A DNA stretch of 5,020 nt, from contig JAMOPH010000428.1 of assembly GCA_027064665.1 (NCBI GenBank), positions 1-5,020 on the forward strand, read 5' to 3'. Both the position numbers and the translations under genes were made by a program. The notes beneath the pieces were generated by a model that was not told where the DNA came from, ran no database searches, and worked only from the letters and a program-made list of their open reading frames with translations. Shown here piece after piece: positions 4,981-5,020 of this stretch. Numbering within the stretch: position 1 is the first letter of the stretch; every line of letters starts with the position of its first letter. This DNA comes from a bacterium. GTDB lineage: Bacteria; UBP14; UBA6098; B30-G16.

Positions 4981-5020
4981 TTCAGATAAATTATTCTGCG
5001 GTGGGCGACAAAATTTTTCC

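Noticed and set aside
4378..4989. A 203-codon plus-strand frame opposite mnmE
   Set aside because: It is antisense to the well-conserved MnmE coding sequence and has no recognisable motif.
1..5020. tRNA or rRNA genes
   Set aside because: No cloverleaf with a TTCRA-type arm and no rRNA-like segment was seen on either strand.

Overview
The window holds five protein genes that look intact, plus one striking non-coding block. It reads as chromosomal DNA from a diderm (Gram-negative) bacterium that makes lipopolysaccharide: an LpxD acyltransferase for lipid A and a Skp/OmpH-type periplasmic chaperone sit side by side. The DNA looks moderately GC-rich by eye. The phylum cannot be fixed from the sequence. 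The single-gene order mnmE-skp-lpxD-ftsE and a compact ThiI-like/NFACT protein do not match the classical enterobacterial layout and suggest a less-studied lineage (inference).

Layout. Bases 36-1031 (+) encode a PP-loop tRNA-thiolation-type protein with a C-terminal NFACT-like RNA-binding segment. Bases 1033-1299 are a 267-bp block made almost entirely of inverted repeats. It fills the junction between two convergent genes and has imperfect 63-bp terminal inverted repeats, each of which contains a 39-bp hairpin. Everything from there to the right edge is on the minus strand and reads leftwards: mnmE (4980-3637), skp/ompH (3565-3047, start corrected to the Met with a strong ribosome binding site), lpxD (3050-2064, overlapping skp by the four bases ATGA) and ftsE (1975-1280). 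The last six codons and the stop of ftsE lie in the repeat block.

How the genes fit together. Skp and LpxD belong to outer-membrane assembly: chaperoning of outer-membrane proteins and the second acylation step of lipid A. They are translationally overlapped. MnmE modifies the wobble uridine of tRNAs, and the first gene is probably a tRNA sulfur-transfer enzyme, so tRNA modification genes flank the envelope genes. FtsE is the ATPase of the FtsEX divisome complex, but no ftsX follows it here: the repeat block and a convergent gene occupy the place where ftsX would normally be.

The most interesting signal is the repeat block. Its two terminal hairpins differ by paired, compensatory base changes that keep the stem. 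The two inner long stems share one architecture: outer stem, one-sided bulge, inner stem, three-base loop. This points to a structured, probably dispersed or mobile, non-coding element of unknown family.
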